A stretch of DNA of 64,000 nt from Spirochaetia bacterium. Its GTDB lineage: Bacteria; Spirochaetota; Leptospiria; Turneriellales; JAOUFE01. Location: assembly GCA_029857955.1 (NCBI GenBank), contig JAOUFY010000004.1:1-64000 (forward strand). The letters run 5' to 3'. Position 1 is the stretch's first letter; every line of letters starts with the position of its first letter. Made by a program: the position numbers and the translations under genes. Positions 18,527 to 26,631 of this stretch are shown here, piece by piece. The notes under the pieces were generated by a model, which was given only the letters and a program-made list of their open reading frames with translations, was not told the DNA's origin and made no database searches.

Positions 18527-19164
18527 ATGACAAAAATATTAAACTAATTGTCGCTTCTACGGGCGGTTCAGGAAGCGGTTATTTGATGAGACTTTTTTAT
18601 CATTTGCTTTCGGTATCCGGCGAAACGCACTGGATGGCCAGCGATAATTTTTTTACCGTGATGGATTCAGAATACGGATTTAATTTTGCAAATATACCTT
18701 TTGGCATCTGTACAAATGAACTTACAGATAAGTTATCAGAAGTTTATTCGATAAATAAAAAAAACGTTTATCACAAATTTTACAGACATGATTACCGCGA
18801 TATTTCAGCTGCGCCTTCAAGCGGTTCCGTTTTTTTTGACGCAATGATCGTTTTACCCTGCAGCATGAAAACTCTCGGCGCAATTGCCGGCGGCGTCAGT
18901 TCAAATTTAATTGAACGCTCGGCGGATGTTTCTTTAAAAGAACGCCGTAAGCTGATATTAGTTCCGCGCGAGACTCCATACAACCTCATTCATCTTGAAA
19001 ACATGCGCCTTCTGACGCTGGCTAACGCTGTGATTTTACCGGCATCGCCGGGCTTTTATCATCATCCCGAAACTTTAAATGACATTTATGATTTTATCGT
19101 TGATCGGCTGTTTGCTCACGTTGGCATCGAGAAGCGGGCGATCAAAGCCTGGGACGAAAAATAA
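18523..19164 (+). CDS. ubiX: UbiX-like flavin prenyltransferase
   Basis: A 213-residue flavoprotein of the UbiX/Pad1 family, which makes prenylated FMN for UbiD-type decarboxylases in quinone synthesis. Seen are the N-terminal FMN loop ASTGGSGSGYLM, the PCSMKTLGAIAGGVSSNLIE segment with its conserved Ser and Gly residues, and VPRETPYNLIHLENM followed by LPASPGFYHHP. It starts inside the last codons of ubiA (ATGA overlap), so the pair is an operon. A UbiD partner is not in the window. Confidence 0.87.
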   Translation: MNDKNIKLIVASTGGSGSGYLMRLFYHLLSVSGETHWMASDNFFTVMDSEYGFNFANIPFGICTNELTDKLSEVYSINKKNVYHKFYRHDYRDISAAPSSGSVFFDAMIVLPCSMKTLGAIAGGVSSNLIERSADVSLKERRKLILVPRETPYNLIHLENMRLLTLANAVILPASPGFYHHPETLNDIYDFIVDRLFAHVGIEKRAIKAWDEK

Positions 19165-19175
19165 AAAAATAGAAT

Positions 19176-20597
19176 TCAGTGCAGTAATTCTCTTAAGAGT
19201 CCTTTTTCGTTCTGGTATGCTTTGTAGATATTTTCGGCATCTGCTTCTTCAATTTTCCAGACAGATTTGATCGTTAAAATTTTCATGTCATGAGACGTGA
19301 AATCTTTATCAATGGAATTTAGTATTGCCAAAAAAAGACCTGGCAGTCGCAAACCATTTTGAACGGCTTTTTGTATCTCAAAAAAATCTTTATTCGGATA
19401 AATTTCTCTTACACTTGAAAACAAAATAACGGCTTCTGCCTTCATCGGGGTAGTTTTGTCGAGCGACAGCTCTTCTGTTGCCGCTTGAATTTTATCGATC
19501 AAAACGTCTGATATATGATATTTTTTTAATACCGTTTTTAACATGATGATCTGGCCTTTGGCAGACAGCGCCTTTAGCTCTTTTCTTCTAATAATTTTTT
19601 CCATTTCTTTTTCAAGTTCAGCTTTAATGACCTTAAAGTCTTCAGGCATTAATGCTCCAATTCTGTTTAATATGCGGGTATGTTCTTTAGTGTTTTCTGT
19701 TTTAAGAAATTCACTTTTTAATGACCGAATGATTTCATCATTCCCAGGGTCTTTTTGATAACCAAGAACTTTTAAAATTAGAAGTTTTGTCTCTTCGTCG
19801 TATATGTTGCTATTGTACATCGCCATAAATTTATTTCGAGAATCTGGAGTGTAGGCATTGTACAGTTCATTTAAAATAGTTGTTTTTAAAATTTTTGATG
19901 TATCTGATTTAATTAAATTCAGCAATGTATCTTCAATATTTTTAAAGGAGGCTTCCAGTTTTGATTTTTTTTCCAAATCTGGGGACTCAAGTTCATTTTG
20001 TTTTTTAAGTTCATTTTTTCGATCGACGAAGATTCTAACTAAAGCTTGAACAATCTCTGATTTTCGAATTTCATCATTTTCAGATGGTTTAAGCAAATCT
20101 TCAATGAGTAATTTCTCGGACTCATCATCTTTAATTTCACCAAGTATTTGAATTTCATTTGAAGATAATCCGTTGTTTTTATCTGCATTTTTTTTAATGA
20201 TATCAATAATATCGCTATATATTTTTTTAGTTACCTCAGGGTCGTCGCTGGCCTTACTTTGCTCGTAAAGACCGTTTAATGCCATCGTATTTATTTCGTT
20301 GGAGGTTGATTCTGACTGGGCTTCTTTTTTTAACAATTCCCTTGATTCATCTGTGGGTATGGATGCCAAGTCCTTAATGATCATTTCCTGAAGTTCGGGA
20401 TTATTTTCTTCTTGTGCCTTTTCCAGTGCCTTTTCATAATTTTCATAACTATTTTTGTCGCCGCTTTTTGCCTGTTCATGATTTATGTCAAGGCTGTCTT
20501 TATCTTTAATTTGTCTTGAACCGCAATTACAAATAAATAAGGAGCAAAAATGGAGCAGTATTAATAAATGTAAAGACTGTTTTTTATGAATACTCAT
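19176..20597 (-). CDS. Lipoprotein with HEAT-like helical repeats
   Basis: A 473-residue protein with a signal peptide (HLLILLHFCSLFICNC) and a lipobox ending at the CNC motif near residues 24-26. The mature part is almost entirely helical and charged, with repeated units of about 30-40 residues of the form xxLLxxLxxxDxxxRxxxVxAL, reminiscent of HEAT or armadillo-type repeats (for example around EKLLIEDLLKPSENDEIRKS and EIVQALVRIF). Such proteins are common envelope scaffolds in spirochaetes. It converges on ubiX with only 11 nt between the stops. No specific function is recognised. Confidence 0.7.
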   Translation of the reverse strand: MSIHKKQSLHLLILLHFCSLFICNCGSRQIKDKDSLDINHEQAKSGDKNSYENYEKALEKAQEENNPELQEMIIKDLASIPTDESRELLKKEAQSESTSNEINTMALNGLYEQSKASDDPEVTKKIYSDIIDIIKKNADKNNGLSSNEIQILGEIKDDESEKLLIEDLLKPSENDEIRKSEIVQALVRIFVDRKNELKKQNELESPDLEKKSKLEASFKNIEDTLLNLIKSDTSKILKTTILNELYNAYTPDSRNKFMAMYNSNIYDEETKLLILKVLGYQKDPGNDEIIRSLKSEFLKTENTKEHTRILNRIGALMPEDFKVIKAELEKEMEKIIRRKELKALSAKGQIIMLKTVLKKYHISDVLIDKIQAATEELSLDKTTPMKAEAVILFSSVREIYPNKDFFEIQKAVQNGLRLPGLFLAILNSIDKDFTSHDMKILTIKSVWKIEEADAENIYKAYQNEKGLLRELLH

Positions 20598-20842
20598 AGA
20601 TTGATTATCGGTTAGTTCACTGGTTTTAGATAATTCATTTGCAGGCTTTACTTTTAAAACTTAAGGAATAAACCAGCCGGGTAAAATTTTAAAAAATAGT
20701 ATATTAGAAAATGATAATATTATGGTCGAACCCAGGGATTTTTGGCATATTTAAAAAGTTAAAATTTTAAAAAGTATGTCATGTCAATTTAATGCCGGCA
20801 GAAATTTAATTTTAAATTTAACAAGTTAAAAATGGAGAATCA

Positions 20843-21250
20843 ATGAAAACAGTAAATAACGCGGTGAAAATAATATTTCTTACAATTTTATTTGTAAATT
20901 TATCAAATTGTAAACCAAAGGCTTTAGAAGCTTCAAGTATTGAAATTGGGATGAATGAATTTATCTCAGCCTATGACAGCAATGAAAAAATTCAATTGCT
21001 GGATGTTCGTACGCCAGAAGAGTATCAGTCAGGTCATGTACCTCGCGCGGTAACATTGCCTTTAGATGAGTTAACTTCAGGCGCAACAGTTCCGTTTGAA
21101 AAAACGTCAGAAATCTATGTTATATGCCGCTCAGGCAAACGATCCATGGCGGCAACTCAGTATTTAAAAAGTCAGGGATACACGAATGTAAAATCCATCT
21201 CTGGCGGTACAGTAGCATGGTCAGCGCAAAATAAGCCTCTCGACAAATAA
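20843..21250 (+). CDS. Rhodanese-domain lipoprotein
   Basis: A 135-residue protein with a signal peptide and lipobox (FVNLSNC, Cys23), followed by a single rhodanese domain. The domain shows LLDVRTPEEYQSGHVPRAV, the active-site loop CRSGKRS with the catalytic Cys95, and SQGYTNVKSISGGTVAW. It should be a membrane-anchored periplasmic sulfurtransferase or sulfur carrier. The ATG is preceded by GGAG. A clear terminator follows directly, so the gene is a single transcription unit. Confidence 0.9.
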   Translation: MKTVNNAVKIIFLTILFVNLSNCKPKALEASSIEIGMNEFISAYDSNEKIQLLDVRTPEEYQSGHVPRAVTLPLDELTSGATVPFEKTSEIYVICRSGKRSMAATQYLKSQGYTNVKSISGGTVAWSAQNKPLDK

Positions 21251-21272
21251 TTAAATTCAATTTAATACATAA

Positions 21273-21315
21273 TCAAGCCTGGTAATGGAGAATTTGTTTC
21301 CAGGCCTGATTTTTT
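21273..21315 (+). terminator. Intrinsic terminator of the rhodanese gene
   Basis: The arm TCAAGCCTGG (from 21273) pairs with CCAGGCCTGA (from 21300) with one mismatch, and the hairpin runs into TTTTTT. It lies about 25 nt after the stop codon. Confidence 0.75.
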
Positions 21316-21491
21316 AATTTTCAATAATATTCTCTATCTAAATCAGGATAATTCTTTAATTACGCAAATATGAAGTTACCTTTTTTTCAGGTAAAATTAT
21401 TTTTAGTGCTTTACATTGCAGGGCACAAACGAGTAGTGTCCACAAGTTGAAGTTCAATTGTTTAGAATATTTATCCCGCAGAGTATCTCAG

Positions 21492-21497
21492 TATAAT
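21492..21497 (+). promoter_or_regulatory. Candidate -10 box for the RRM gene
   Basis: A perfect TATAAT lies 61 nt before the ATG of the RRM protein. The -35 region at 17 nt spacing is poor, so this is a tentative call. It would give a 5' untranslated region of about 50 nt carrying an AAGGAG at 21548 or thereabouts. The rest of the 307-nt gap from 21251 holds only the rhodanese terminator. Confidence 0.35.
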
Positions 21498-21557
21498 CCT
21501 CACGTATTTTATTCCTTTCAAATTAAATTCATCTAACTAAAACACAAGGAGCATTTA

Positions 21558-21845
21558 ATGCAAATATACGTAGGAAACCTGGATTACGGAACAAACGATC
21601 AGGCATTGACCGATCTTTTCTCACCATTTGGCGAAGTCGTCAGTGCGAAGATCATCATGGATCGTGACACAAACAGATCAAAAGGATTTGGCTTTGTTGA
21701 AATGGCCTCAAAAAACGAGGGCATCAAAGCAATATCAAAACTTGACGGTCAAGATCTTAACGGTCGTAACATTAAGGTAAACGAAGCGCAGCAAAAACCA
21801 CAGGGTGGCGGCGGCGGCGGTGGAAACCGTGACAGACGTTGGTAG
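21558..21845 (+). CDS. RRM-type RNA-binding protein
   Basis: A 95-residue protein consisting of one RNA-recognition motif and a short tail. RNP2 is IYVGNL (3-8) and RNP1 is KGFGFVEM (42-49). The end is a glycine run followed by NRDRRW. Small single-RRM proteins of this type are found in cyanobacteria and spirochaetes, where some are cold-induced or help localise mRNA; the role here is not known. AAGGAG precedes the ATG at good spacing, suggesting strong translation. It has its own promoter candidate and a large structured 3' end. Confidence 0.9.
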   Translation: MQIYVGNLDYGTNDQALTDLFSPFGEVVSAKIIMDRDTNRSKGFGFVEMASKNEGIKAISKLDGQDLNGRNIKVNEAQQKPQGGGGGGGNRDRRW

Positions 21846-21875
21846 TCAGCGTTTAAATTAATTTATTAATTTAAA

Positions 21876-21981
21876 GGGGAGTAAGCTCCCCACGCTTCAA
21901 AGCCCGCCCTTCGAAGTCGTCTTGATTTTCCGGTTGTATAATAACCGAAAGATTGAGGCGAAGTCGGGGGGCGGGCTTTTT
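21876..21981 (+). terminator. Structured 3' end and terminator of the RRM gene
   Basis: A short hairpin (GGGGAG 21876-21881 with CTCCCC 21886-21891) is followed by a long branched hairpin. Its base pairs AAGCCCGCC (21900-21908) with GGCGGGCTT (21970-21978), its inner stem pairs CGGTT (21931-21935) with AACCG (21943-21947), and it ends in a T-run (21977-21981). The basal stem and T-run make it a terminator. The 60-nt interior is more elaborate than termination needs. Confidence 0.65.
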
Positions 21982-22081
21982 CGCTTCCCCTCTTATATTT
22001 TCGTTACACCGGAGATCTCTAAAATTTTCCATTTCATAAAATCTAATCTTTTAAAAAAACTGGTTTTGGCGGTGAAATGAA

Positions 22082-22246
22082 ATGATTCGAAAAATACCTT
22101 TTAAATTTGCTTTGCATTTTCTGTTGGTTTTATCTGTTATCGCGGTACTTTTTCACATCGGCGTTTTGTTCAGGGTAATTCCCTTTTCGATCACTTCTTT
22201 AACTCGACCAACTTCGCCCGAAGTAAGCCTGACTTTAATGCCGTGA
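22082..22246 (+). pseudogene. Possible N-terminal remnant of a small membrane protein
   Basis: A 54-residue frame starts with ATG at 22082 and opens with a good membrane segment (FALHFLLVLSVIAVLFHIG), then LFRVIPF. This resembles the start of a family of small membrane proteins. From about 22153 on, the frame runs antisense through the end of the YwbE gene and loses similarity to anything. It may be a truncated relic or a chance frame. The remaining gap from 21982 holds nothing else that I recognise. Confidence 0.25.
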
Positions 22247-22392
22247 GGATGGTTTGGAGAGTTGGTTAAAATATTCTGGACAATTCCCTCTGTTAGTTTA
22301 CCGCTTCGCTGATCAGCTTTAAGAACAATTCTAACCCTCAGCCCGGCTTTGATGTTTTTACGTTGTTGTCCGTTTGTACTGTCGGTATTCAT
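22153..22392 (-). CDS. YwbE family protein (DUF2196)
   Basis: A 79-residue protein whose core (GLRVRIVLKADQRSGKLTEG, then NSPNHPHGIKVRLTSGEVGR) matches the YwbE/DUF2196 family closely. It is widespread, small and probably SH3-like; its function is unknown. It lies 4 nt downstream of the epimerase-like gene on the same strand and is probably co-transcribed with it. Confidence 0.88.
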   Translation of the reverse strand: MNTDSTNGQQRKNIKAGLRVRIVLKADQRSGKLTEGIVQNILTNSPNHPHGIKVRLTSGEVGRVKEVIEKGITLNKTPM

Positions 22393-22396
22393 AAAA

Positions 22397-23446
22397 TTAT
22401 TTTGATTTAATTAAACCTTTCGATATCAATGTACGGGCAGTTGTTAAAATCGACTCTTTGGCAGGTATCGGCGATATTCCAAGAAGGGTTTTCATGCGTT
22501 TATTGCTGAGTTCTCTTTTAATGCCCAGCTCAAATAAAACACCTTTGGTTTCTTTGTCAAACAATGAAAATAATTTAACTAAAAAATCGGGTATCGTTAA
22601 ACGCGGTATTTTATACCCTTGAGGCGCAAATTCTTCGGCAAGAATGGCGGCAATTTCGGTAAACCAGACGAATCGATCAGTGATGATAATTCTTTTACCG
22701 TTTGCTTCCGGTAATGTCATGGCTTTTAAATGAGCCAGGGCAACGTCTCTGACGTCGACTATTTGAAAACCAAGGTTGGGCAGGGCCGGCACATCTCTAT
22801 CAAGAACTTTTTTAACTATCAATGCGGAAGTTCCGCATTCATTGCCGAGAATCGGACCAAGAATGGCAGAAGGATTGATGGTTACCAGTTCTAACTTGCG
22901 ACTTGCTTTATTTTCAATAAAATTCCAGGCCGCTTTTTCAGCAAGGGTTTTACTGATCATATAGGGAGCATTATCTTTGCCATGAACATCAGACCATGTA
23001 TTTTCATCGAGCATAGAAATATTTTTAGGGTAGGGATGCCCATAAGAAATGGCCGCCATGGATGAAGTCATGACCACACGTTTTACCTTGTTATTTAAAG
23101 AAGCGGTAAGTACGCGAAGTGTACCTTCAACAGCAGGCTTTATTAACTCATTTTCCGCATCTTTCGGAATACCGGCAGGTAAAGGCGAAGCGACGTGTAA
23201 TACACAGGTAGAACCTTTTACAGCCTCATCCCAGTTTTTGTCGGATGTTAAATCGGCTTCAATAAAGGTCAATTGATTCGCAGAATATTTTACATTTTCG
23301 CTTAATAAATTTCGAATATCTTTTTCTCTCGATTTGTTGCGGATCGTGGTTTTTACGCTATAACCATTTTGTAAAAGCTGTAAAATACAATGAGATGCCA
23401 GAAAGCCGGATCCGCCGGTAACCGTGACCTTTTTTTTATTTAACAT
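22397..23446 (-). CDS. NAD-dependent epimerase/dehydratase (dihydroflavonol-reductase-like)
   Basis: A 349-residue extended-SDR enzyme. The N-terminal Rossmann motif is VTVTGGSGFLASHCILQLL (TGGxGFxA), and the catalytic Tyr-Lys pair is in APYMISKTLAEKAAW (YxxxK). The pattern HVASPLP after the second strand and NPSAILGP later fit the dihydroflavonol-4-reductase/cinnamoyl-CoA-reductase-like branch; the substrate is unknown. The start at 23446 is chosen for its AAGGAA six bases upstream; a longer frame to 23503 has no such site. It probably forms a unit with the YwbE gene. Confidence 0.85.
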   Translation of the reverse strand: MLNKKKVTVTGGSGFLASHCILQLLQNGYSVKTTIRNKSREKDIRNLLSENVKYSANQLTFIEADLTSDKNWDEAVKGSTCVLHVASPLPAGIPKDAENELIKPAVEGTLRVLTASLNNKVKRVVMTSSMAAISYGHPYPKNISMLDENTWSDVHGKDNAPYMISKTLAEKAAWNFIENKASRKLELVTINPSAILGPILGNECGTSALIVKKVLDRDVPALPNLGFQIVDVRDVALAHLKAMTLPEANGKRIIITDRFVWFTEIAAILAEEFAPQGYKIPRLTIPDFLVKLFSLFDKETKGVLFELGIKRELSNKRMKTLLGISPIPAKESILTTARTLISKGLIKSK

Positions 23447-23541
23447 AAGTTCCTTTTGATTTTCATATAAAATGACAAGACAGTATTTTACTGTAGACGT
23501 CAAATGTTTTAAAAAGGGGAGAAGATGGAAAATTGTTCATT

Positions 23542-23687
23542 TCGCGGGGCTGTCTAAAAAGTTGCATCGATACAATTTTTGCCCCGTTTATTGAGTGAAA
23601 ACGGTCTCTTTTTGCATAAAAAGGCCATTTTTGTATCGAAATAAGGGACAAAAACCACTCAGCGACCTCTTTTAGACAGCCCCGCGA
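23542..23687. mobile_element. MITE-like inverted-repeat element, copy B
   Basis: A 146-bp non-coding element with near-perfect terminal inverted repeats: GCGGGGCTGTCTAAAA at 23544-23559 and its exact complement ending at 23685, with flanking bases extending the match by two. Read on the minus strand, its interior aligns along its full length with copy A at 6910-7047. It lies between the epimerase gene and the end of the GMC oxidoreductase gene. Confidence 0.75.
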
Positions 23688-23759
23688 TCAAACGTTTCTC
23701 CCCCCGCTTCAACCTTTTGCCAGGCTCAAGGTTTTCGCTTCCCCTTTTATAAATTCAAA

Positions 23760-25358
23760 TCATCGAACAGGCAATGCCAAAGAAGCTGCCAATGTACGGG
23801 CGGCTCGCATGATGACCGCCATTGTGGTGATTTGCGGGTTCACGCCAAGCGCCGTCGGAAAAACAGATGCATCCATGACGAAAATATTTTTATGCCCATA
23901 AAGTTCAAAATTCGGGGCGACGGCTCCTGTTTTTAAATCTGCCGAGGCTTGTATTGAACCTTGAGGGTGGGCGCTTCCGACGGCAAAAAAGTTTTCTTGC
24001 GATTCAGATAAAATCCAGCTAAAGTCCTGTCCTTTTCTAACGGGAAAGGGTTTTGTTAAACTCCTGAAAGGTAAGATCAATTCAGTTGCGCCGGCAGCAG
24101 TTTGTACTTCGGCTAGAGTTTTTAACCCCAGCAGCATATTGGCTGCGTCAGCGTCAGACAGCTTATAATAAATTTTTCTTTTTCCAAATTTCCATTCAAC
24201 AGAAGAATTTACCGGTGAGCCTGCGCCGTCTCTAGCTAAAACAATGCCAGCGTGAAAGTTACGGTAATTTTTCATTGTTTTAAATTGTTCTTTTCCATAA
24301 AAAGGCACGAGGGCAGTTGTGAGGTTTAGTCGATAAGGAGCAGCTTCCATCCAGAAGCCATATCCGTTATTTGCAGGCAGACCTTTGCTGATAACGACAG
24401 ACTGCGGAATTCCCTGAAACATGTTTATCTCTCGGTTAAACTTTGCAAAAATTGTCTGGGTAGGATGAATTTTAAGATGTTTACCCACCATGGAATTACC
24501 CAGGCCGCTGCGTAAAATCAAGGCCGGCGATTCAATTGCGCCGCCGCTGATGATGACGACCCTTGCTGTAATCTCCATTTTTTCAAAAATACCCGAAGGT
24601 ATAGATTCAAAGCGATCAGGTGAAAATTCCGCTAAAACTTTTTTTTCATCTCCGTCAAAGATTTTTACCGCTTGCATGTTTGTAACGACCGTGGCGCCAT
24701 TTGCAATGGCATCGGGAATGTAGGTAAGTGACATGGATTGCTTGGCGTTAATGGGGCAGCCCAGAGAGCATCGTCCAAGTCCGACACATCCGCGGCTGTT
24801 GTTTTTTAATACTTCAGGGTTTAGGGACATAGCGCGGGCGCCTTTAAACAAGACGTTATTGTTTTCGTTTCGCATCGAAACAGGCACTTCATGAACTCCG
24901 ATTCTTTGATGAACCTGATCGATGTAGGTCGACATTTCCTTTTTTCCATACCCTTCTAAACCAAAATTTGTTTTCCATTCTTCGGTCACGTGATTTTCCG
25001 GGTATAAAGATGCCTGCCAGTTTACAGTTGTAGAGCCGCCTAAAGTACGTCCCTGTAAAATAGAGACGCGCCCTTCTTCTTCAGAAATGATTCCTCCATC
25101 GCGGTACATACGGGCAAGACCTTGATATTCATCTGGAGAAAATTTATCGGGGCCAAAAAATGAGCCTTCTTCAATTAAAATTACTTTTAAACCTTTGGCC
25201 GATAATTCTGCCGCTGCGACAGCGCCGCCTGCGCCGGAACCAATGACGACGGCATCGGCAGAAAACTTCCAGATGTTTGTTTTTAATCCCAGCTTTTTTC
25301 GTATTTCGATATGTTTTTCAGGGGTAATGACCTGATCCAGATACATGTCAACATTCAT
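23760..25358 (-). CDS. GMC family oxidoreductase
   Basis: A 532-residue FAD-dependent alcohol/sugar oxidoreductase. The FAD-binding motif is VVIGSGAGGAVAAAEL (about 37-52). GMC signatures follow (GRTLGGSTTVNWQASL), then GCVGLGRCSLGCPINAKQSM, a cysteine-bearing motif typical of the long-chain-alcohol and cholesterol-oxidase-like branch. The C-terminal catalytic region has GSAHPQGS and MDASVFPTALGVNPQ. The substrate is not determined. Its ATG overlaps the TGA of the upstream small gene by 4 nt, so both are made together, probably as a two-subunit dehydrogenase. Confidence 0.88.
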   Translation of the reverse strand: MNVDMYLDQVITPEKHIEIRKKLGLKTNIWKFSADAVVIGSGAGGAVAAAELSAKGLKVILIEEGSFFGPDKFSPDEYQGLARMYRDGGIISEEEGRVSILQGRTLGGSTTVNWQASLYPENHVTEEWKTNFGLEGYGKKEMSTYIDQVHQRIGVHEVPVSMRNENNNVLFKGARAMSLNPEVLKNNSRGCVGLGRCSLGCPINAKQSMSLTYIPDAIANGATVVTNMQAVKIFDGDEKKVLAEFSPDRFESIPSGIFEKMEITARVVIISGGAIESPALILRSGLGNSMVGKHLKIHPTQTIFAKFNREINMFQGIPQSVVISKGLPANNGYGFWMEAAPYRLNLTTALVPFYGKEQFKTMKNYRNFHAGIVLARDGAGSPVNSSVEWKFGKRKIYYKLSDADAANMLLGLKTLAEVQTAAGATELILPFRSLTKPFPVRKGQDFSWILSESQENFFAVGSAHPQGSIQASADLKTGAVAPNFELYGHKNIFVMDASVFPTALGVNPQITTMAVIMRAARTLAASLALPVR

Positions 25359-25912
25359 ATGGAGATTCCTGTGTATTTTTGATAATCGACGTTACCCGAA
25401 ACAAGAGACATGCAAAGTTTATGCATTAACGTATAAATTCCTCGCTGCAGAGGATCATGAGAATTTCTCCATTTTAAAAAAGTCATTTCTTTTTCAGCGT
25501 CGTTCATATGGGTCAGGGTGATTAATGATTTGTTTATATAAAGCATTCCTAATATGGAAGATGGAATGCTCACCAGTTCAAGAATAGCTTTTTCTGTAGG
25601 GTGTGGGTTTTTTGCTCCATAAAGGTATTCATCAAGGGCCTGCCCGATGTTAAAATTTTGAACAGGCATATCTTTTATAAAAAAATTACCCATGATGGTG
25701 ATGTTTTCATAATTCTGGTCGCTGAGTTTTTTTAAAGCAACGGGCGCTTTTTTTGATAAATTGCATCCTGTGACATTCATGGCAAGATAAACCAGCGCCG
25801 AAGTTTTTAGAGTCAGTTTCAAAAAGGCGTTTCTATCTATGGCGTTATTTGTTAAATGTTCAAGAAGATGATCGCTGGTAGAGTTTATATTATTAGAATC
25901 TTTTTTCAGCAT
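25355..25912 (-). CDS. Small lipoprotein-like partner of the GMC oxidoreductase
   Basis: A 185-residue protein with a short soluble N-tail, a modest hydrophobic segment (FLKLTLKTSALVYLAMNVTGC) and a possible lipobox Cys near residue 50. The layout is like the Tat-targeted small subunit (gluconate 2-dehydrogenase subunit 3 type) that accompanies many GMC dehydrogenases, but the twin arginine is replaced by DRNAF. The rest is helical. It is translationally coupled to the GMC gene (ATGA overlap). The partner role is inferred from context and size, not from a firm domain match. Confidence 0.6.
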   Translation of the reverse strand: MLKKDSNNINSTSDHLLEHLTNNAIDRNAFLKLTLKTSALVYLAMNVTGCNLSKKAPVALKKLSDQNYENITIMGNFFIKDMPVQNFNIGQALDEYLYGAKNPHPTEKAILELVSIPSSILGMLYINKSLITLTHMNDAEKEMTFLKWRNSHDPLQRGIYTLMHKLCMSLVSGNVDYQKYTGISI

Positions 25913-26439
25913 GTCATAACATTCCTTTGAAATCTTTTTATAAGATCAAAATAACATTACCTTTCTAAATGTAAATTCAATTTATTAAAGTATTGAATCA
26001 TGGTAATTAAAATAATACCGAAGAAAACATACGAGATCATGATCGACAATCAGAAGAGCGGCGAAATAACGTTCGCGGTTCAAATGTAAAATAATTGTAT
26101 TAATCGATAATAAAATAACAAATGTGTTAGATATTGGTTCTCATAAAGAATCGAGAGTGAAATATATTTCGGTATATGGACGGGATATAATAATTATTAT
26201 TTTTAAGAGTCCAAATGCAATTGATGTGCCTAAGCTTATATTAAATGATGAAGGTTATACATGGAAAAAAGAAACCAAATATTTCTTTAGAGAACCATAT
26301 GCTTCTTAACCAGGATAAAATTATTTATTCGTTTGGCATTTCTAGTGATTTGAAAAAAAAGAAGTTGAGAGAATGAAACTCGTGGGGTTGGTCTCTGTCA
26401 AAAATATATTTACAGTGGTGGTTAACCAAGCACCGATCG
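25913..26439. other. Gene-poor AT-rich stretch with short open frames
   Basis: Between the divergent-looking flank of the GMC operon and the repeat block there is no convincing gene. A 29-codon frame (26000-26089, +) and a GTG-started 61-codon frame (26124-26309, +, beginning LDIGSHKESRVKYISVYG) are present. The second extends upstream without a start as IIVLIDNKITNVLDIGSHKE, which faintly recalls the C-terminal strand of RelE/ParE-type toxins. Both are too short and unsupported to call genes; they may be decayed remains. Confidence 0.3.
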
Positions 26440-26596
26440 TTATGACCATCGTGGTCATTCCGTAGGCTTGGCCCGCATCGTGCGGAGCCTACCTTATGAC
26501 CATCGTGGTCATTCCGTAGGCTTGGCCCGCATCGTGTGGAGCCTACCTTATGACCATCGTGGTCATTCGCAGGCTTGCCCCGCATCGTGCGGAGCC
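26440..26596. repeat. Three tandem 54-bp units, each with two hairpins
   Basis: Units at 26440-26493, 26494-26547 and 26548-26596 are nearly identical; the third is a little shorter and diverged. Each carries a 7-bp hairpin (ATGACCA, loop TCG, TGGTCAT) and a second hairpin with CCGCA, loop TCG, TGCGG, flanked by GTAGGCT/AGCCTAC. In unit 2 one C-G pair has become a wobble, so pairing is kept. It lies 36 bp beyond the end of the DsbA-like gene. Function unknown; REP-like. Confidence 0.85.
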
Positions 26597-26631
26597 ATGA
26601 TTAAAGCAGATTTTCGTTAGGTGAAATAAAT

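Noticed and set aside
26325-26585. Minus-strand frame encoding an 18-residue repeat protein
   Set aside because: The repeats arise from the 54-bp hairpin units; the structure of the DNA explains them better, and no ribosome site or homologue is evident.
26440-26596. CRISPR array
   Set aside because: The units are directly contiguous with no variable spacers, and no cas genes are present.
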